Source: Alphaproteobacteria bacterium
GTDB taxonomy: Bacteria > Pseudomonadota > Alphaproteobacteria > SHNJ01
Length of the DNA stretch: 9,914 bases
Reading direction: 5' to 3'
NCBI GenBank assembly: GCA_947456345.1
Contig: CANGQU010000009.1
Coordinates: 1 to 9,914, forward strand
Shown: piece after piece, positions 6,685 to 9,914 of the stretch
Layout of the letters: every line of letters begins with the position of its first letter
Position numbering within the stretch: the first letter of the stretch is position 1
The notes under the pieces: generated by a model
What the model was told of the DNA's origin: nothing
Databases searched by the model: none
Seen by the model: only the letters and a program-made list of their open reading frames with translations
Made by a program: the position numbers and the translations under genes

Positions 6685-6735
6685 GATGGTGCTTTCTGTT
6701 TGCTTGCGGCCCCTTATATCTTTTACAAAGGGCAA
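6685..6735. promoter_or_regulatory. Divergent spacer between methyltransferase and zapE
   Basis: Only 51 nt separate the two divergent start codons, so both promoters must lie here or overlap coding DNA. TATATC at 6715-6720 could be a zapE -10 box, but there is no good -35 at the right distance. The zapE ribosome site AAAGGG (6727-6732) is present. Confidence 0.25.
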
Positions 6736-7845
6736 ATGCAAACCACGCTTTGGCAGCGCTATCAGGCGGCAATCGCCGCCGGTTCTATCCACGCCGATCC
6801 CGTCCAGGCGGCGCTGGTGACCGCCCTGCAAACTTTGGGCGATCAGGTTGCCCAATATCACCCCAAACAACGCAGTGGGTTGTTCAATGCCGTGCAAAAA
6901 TGGCGCGGCGGGGCGATCACCGCGCCCAAGGGGTTGTACATCCACGGCGGCGTCGGGCGGGGCAAGACCATGGTGATGGATATGTTTTTCGAATCCGTCC
7001 CAACGTTGCAAAAGAAACGCATCCATTTTCACGCCTTTATGCAAAACGTGCACGAACGTTTGCACGCGATGCGTAAGGTTCAGCCCGATCTGGCCGATCC
7101 ATTATTGCCGCTGGCCAAGACGATGGCGGACGAAGCGTGGTTGTTATGTTTCGATGAATTCGTCGTGCACGATATCGCCGATGCGATGATTTTATCGCGG
7201 TTGTTCGGCGCGCTGTTTGATTGTGGCGTGGTCGTGGTGGCGACATCGAATGTGGCCCCCGACGATTTGTACCGCGATGGCTTGCACCGCGAACGGTTTT
7301 TGCCGTTTATCGATATTCTGCGCCAGCATGTGGCGGTGTTTCATTACGATGGCGGGCGGGATTATCGGCGACTGCGGCTGGCGGCGATCAACCGCTATAA
7401 TTATCCATTGGACAATACCGCTTTACAAAATTTGCAAACGGCCTTTGCCGAATTGACCGGCCATGCCAAAGCCAGCCCCCATAGTGTTGTGACCAAGGGG
7501 CACCAATTGACCATTACGCGTGCCGCATCCGGCGTGGCCATGACCGATTTTACGAATTTATGCGGCGGTGCCTATGCGGCGGGGGATTATTTGGCGCTGG
7601 CGCGGGAATTTCATACCCTGATCCTAGCTGGTATTCCCGTCTTTAACGTTGAATTAAAAAACGAAGCGCGGCGGTTTATCACCCTGATCGACGTGTGGTA
7701 CGACCAGCGGCGGCAATTGGTTTGTTCCGCTGCCGTACCGATCTTGGATTTAGGCGGCAATCCGCCCATTTTGCGCGAGTTCGAACGCACCCAATCGCGG
7801 TTATTGGAAATGCAGGCGACGGAGTATGGGGTAAAAGAGTCGTGA
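6736..7845 (+). CDS. zapE: Cell division / AFG1-family ATPase ZapE
   Basis: AAA-type P-loop ATPase of the ZapE/AFG1 family: in E. coli it associates with the Z ring, and mitochondrial AFG1/LACE1 relatives act in quality control of respiratory-chain proteins. The 369-residue length is close to E. coli ZapE. Motifs are Walker A GGVGRGKT (71-78), Walker B LLCFDEF (136-142, Asp140-Glu141), sensor-1-like ATSN (169-172), the RERFLPFID segment (185-193), a C-terminal NEARRFITLIDVWYD motif (309-323) and the family ending RTQSRLLEMQ. The start is ATG 6736 with AAAGGG only 3 nt ahead; the frame extends to 6586, but those codons are antisense to the methyltransferase. It lies directly upstream of mdh-sucC, an arrangement I recall from other alphaproteobacteria, although a 128-nt spacer intervenes. 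Confidence 0.93.
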   Translation: MQTTLWQRYQAAIAAGSIHADPVQAALVTALQTLGDQVAQYHPKQRSGLFNAVQKWRGGAITAPKGLYIHGGVGRGKTMVMDMFFESVPTLQKKRIHFHAFMQNVHERLHAMRKVQPDLADPLLPLAKTMADEAWLLCFDEFVVHDIADAMILSRLFGALFDCGVVVVATSNVAPDDLYRDGLHRERFLPFIDILRQHVAVFHYDGGRDYRRLRLAAINRYNYPLDNTALQNLQTAFAELTGHAKASPHSVVTKGHQLTITRAASGVAMTDFTNLCGGAYAAGDYLALAREFHTLILAGIPVFNVELKNEARRFITLIDVWYDQRRQLVCSAAVPILDLGGNPPILREFERTQSRLLEMQATEYGVKES

Positions 7846-7928
7846 GTCGTTAGGCGTGAGTTTTTAGGAGTCGATATTTGGCAATAGATTATTTCCTAAC
7901 GACTAAAGTCTAACGACTATCGACTAGA
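7838..7928. repeat. Convergent heptanucleotide repeats between zapE and mdh
   Basis: The left part is a plus-strand run of 7-nt units beginning in the last codons of zapE: AGTCGTG (7838-7844), AGTCGTT (7845-7851), AGGCGTG (7852-7858), AGTTTTT (7859-7865), then AGTCGATA (7869-7876). The right part carries the same unit inverted: CTAACGACT at 7896-7904 and again at 7910-7918, then TATCGACT at 7918-7925. AGTCGTTAG (7845-7853) is perfectly complementary to either CTAACGACT copy, and AGTCGATA to TATCGACT, so several alternative hairpins can form. It may end zapE transcription or act on mdh; no T-run follows. Confidence 0.6.
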
Positions 7929-7964
7929 CAATCCAAAGCTGGTAAAAAACCCCATTAACCATAG

Positions 7965-8939
<975 letters not shown>

Positions 8940-8964
8940 ATTTTTTAAAACAAAGGATACCACG

Positions 8965-9914
8965 ATGAACATCCATGAATACCAAGCCAAACAATTACTC
9001 GCCAAATACGGCGTCGCCGTACCCAAGGGCGCGGTTGCTTACACTGCTGACGAGGCCGAAAAGGCCGCGAAATCCCTGGCCGGTCCCGTGTGGGTGGTCA
9101 AGGCGCAAATCCACGCCGGTGGCCGCGGCAAAGGCGGTGGCGTCAAGCTAACCAAATCGATTGCCGAAGCCAAGGAGGCCGCCAGCAAAATGTTGGGCAT
9201 GAATTTGGTCACGCACCAAACCGGCCCCAAAGGCAAAGAAGTCAGCCGCGTTTATATCGAAGAAGGTTGTGCGATTGAACGCGAATTGTATTTGGGCATG
9301 TTGGTGGATCGGGCTACGTCGCGTATTACGGTCATGGCCTCGACCGAGGGCGGGATGGAAATCGAAGAAGTCGCCGCCAAGCATCCCGAGAAAATTTTAA
9401 AAGCCGTCATCGATCCGGCGGTCGGTTTGCAATCCTTCCAATGCCGTCAATTGGCGTTTGGTTTGGGATTAAAAGGCAAGCAGATCAATGCGGCTAACGA
9501 ATTCATGCTGGCCATGTACAAGGCGTTTATCGATTTGGATTGCAGCATTGTCGAAATCAATCCGCTGGTTGTCACCAAAGACGGCAACGTGATGGCGCTG
9601 GATGCGAAAATCAATTTTGACGACAACGCGCTGTTCCGCCACCCGGACATCGAGCAGATGCGCGATGAAACCGAAGAAGATCCGATGGAATTGGAAGCTG
9701 GCAAACACAGCCTGTCCTACGTCAAAATGGACGGCACGATTGGCTGTATGGTCAACGGCGCCGGGTTGGCGATGGCGACGATGGATATCATCAAATTGCA
9801 CGGGGGCCAGCCGGCCAATTTTCTCGATGTGGGCGGCAGCGCGACGAAAGAAAAAGTAGCGGAAGGATTTCGGATCATTTTGTCAGACAAGAAGGTCCAA
9901 GCGATTTTGGTCAA
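8965..9914 (+). CDS. sucC: Succinyl-CoA synthetase beta subunit (3' end beyond window)
   Basis: Beta subunit of succinyl-CoA ligase, making ATP or GTP from succinyl-CoA in the TCA cycle. 316 codons are visible with no stop before the window edge; the family is about 390 residues, so roughly 75 are missing. The ATP-grasp domain begins [12 protein letters not shown], with Lys46 (VVKAQIH) and the nucleotide loop GGRGKGGG (52-59). Asn199 (EINPLVV) and Asp213 (ALDAK) match the E. coli Mg2+ ligands. The CoA-ligase domain begins around residue 250 with [12 protein letters not shown] and [11 protein letters not shown]. The start is ATG 8965 with AAAGGA at 8952-8957. The 25-nt gap after mdh indicates an mdh-sucC operon; sucD would be expected next. 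Confidence 0.97.
   Translation, partial: MNIHEYQAKQLLAKYGVAVPKGAVAYTADEAEKAAKSLAGPVWVVKAQIHAGGRGKGGGVKLTKSIAEAKEAASKMLGMNLVTHQTGPKGKEVSRVYIEEGCAIERELYLGMLVDRATSRITVMASTEGGMEIEEVAAKHPEKILKAVIDPAVGLQSFQCRQLAFGLGLKGKQINAANEFMLAMYKAFIDLDCSIVEINPLVVTKDGNVMALDAKINFDDNALFRHPDIEQMRDETEEDPMELEAGKHSLSYVKMDGTIGCMVNGAGLAMATMDIIKLHGGQPANFLDVGGSATKEKVAEGFRIILSDKKVQAILV

Noticed and set aside
6586..6735. Upstream extension of the zapE frame
   Set aside because: It is antisense to the methyltransferase gene; the family N-terminus and ribosome site fit ATG 6736.
6685..7065. N-terminal extension of the methyltransferase frame on the minus strand (401 residues in total)
   Set aside because: The added 127 residues lie antisense to the zapE coding region and resemble no methyltransferase; the domain is complete from the Met at 6684.

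Overview
This window looks like a core-metabolism stretch of an alphaproteobacterial chromosome. The basis is gene order plus protein motifs: asd, then sdhC-sdhD-sdhA-sdhB, and separately zapE-mdh-sucC, with SdhC/SdhD/SdhA/SdhB and the LDH-type malate dehydrogenase carrying alphaproteobacterial-looking signatures. DNA is moderately GC-rich, yet TTG is used very freely for leucine in all the main genes. The exact genus cannot be read from this sequence.

Layout. 34-1059 is aspartate-semialdehyde dehydrogenase (asd). A hairpin-forming GTCATCCTGAG-type intergenic repeat (1073-1154) separates it from an unrecognised two-helix membrane protein (1173-1724). A 154-nt AT-rich leader follows, and then a tightly packed sdhC-sdhD-sdhA run (1879-4501). 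The 472 nt between sdhA and sdhB are not empty: they hold a strong small ORF of 77 codons (4713-4946) preceded by a weaker ORF of 58 codons (4525-4701). sdhB (4974-5756) ends the operon at an intrinsic terminator (5796-5821). An FkbM-family methyltransferase lies on the minus strand (5860-6684), divergent from zapE (6736-7845). After a repeat-rich spacer come mdh (7974-8939) and the 5' part of sucC (8965 to the window edge).

Functionally, the window supplies three TCA-cycle steps: succinyl-CoA synthetase beta, succinate dehydrogenase (complex II) and malate dehydrogenase. It also holds the lysine/threonine/methionine branch-point enzyme Asd and a ZapE/AFG1-type ATPase. All recognised enzymes keep their catalytic or cofactor residues, so these are intact ordinary genes.

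The unusual material is between the genes. (1) Two small ORFs are inserted between sdhA and sdhB, and their proteins appear distantly alike, suggesting an old tandem duplication. (2) Degenerate 7-nt-period repeats lie beside gene ends in at least three spacers (1733-1781, 4500-4527, 7838-7925). (3) There is a hairpin repeat after asd. None of this amounts to a recognisable new multi-gene system. The sdhA-sdhB insert is the best candidate for something undescribed.
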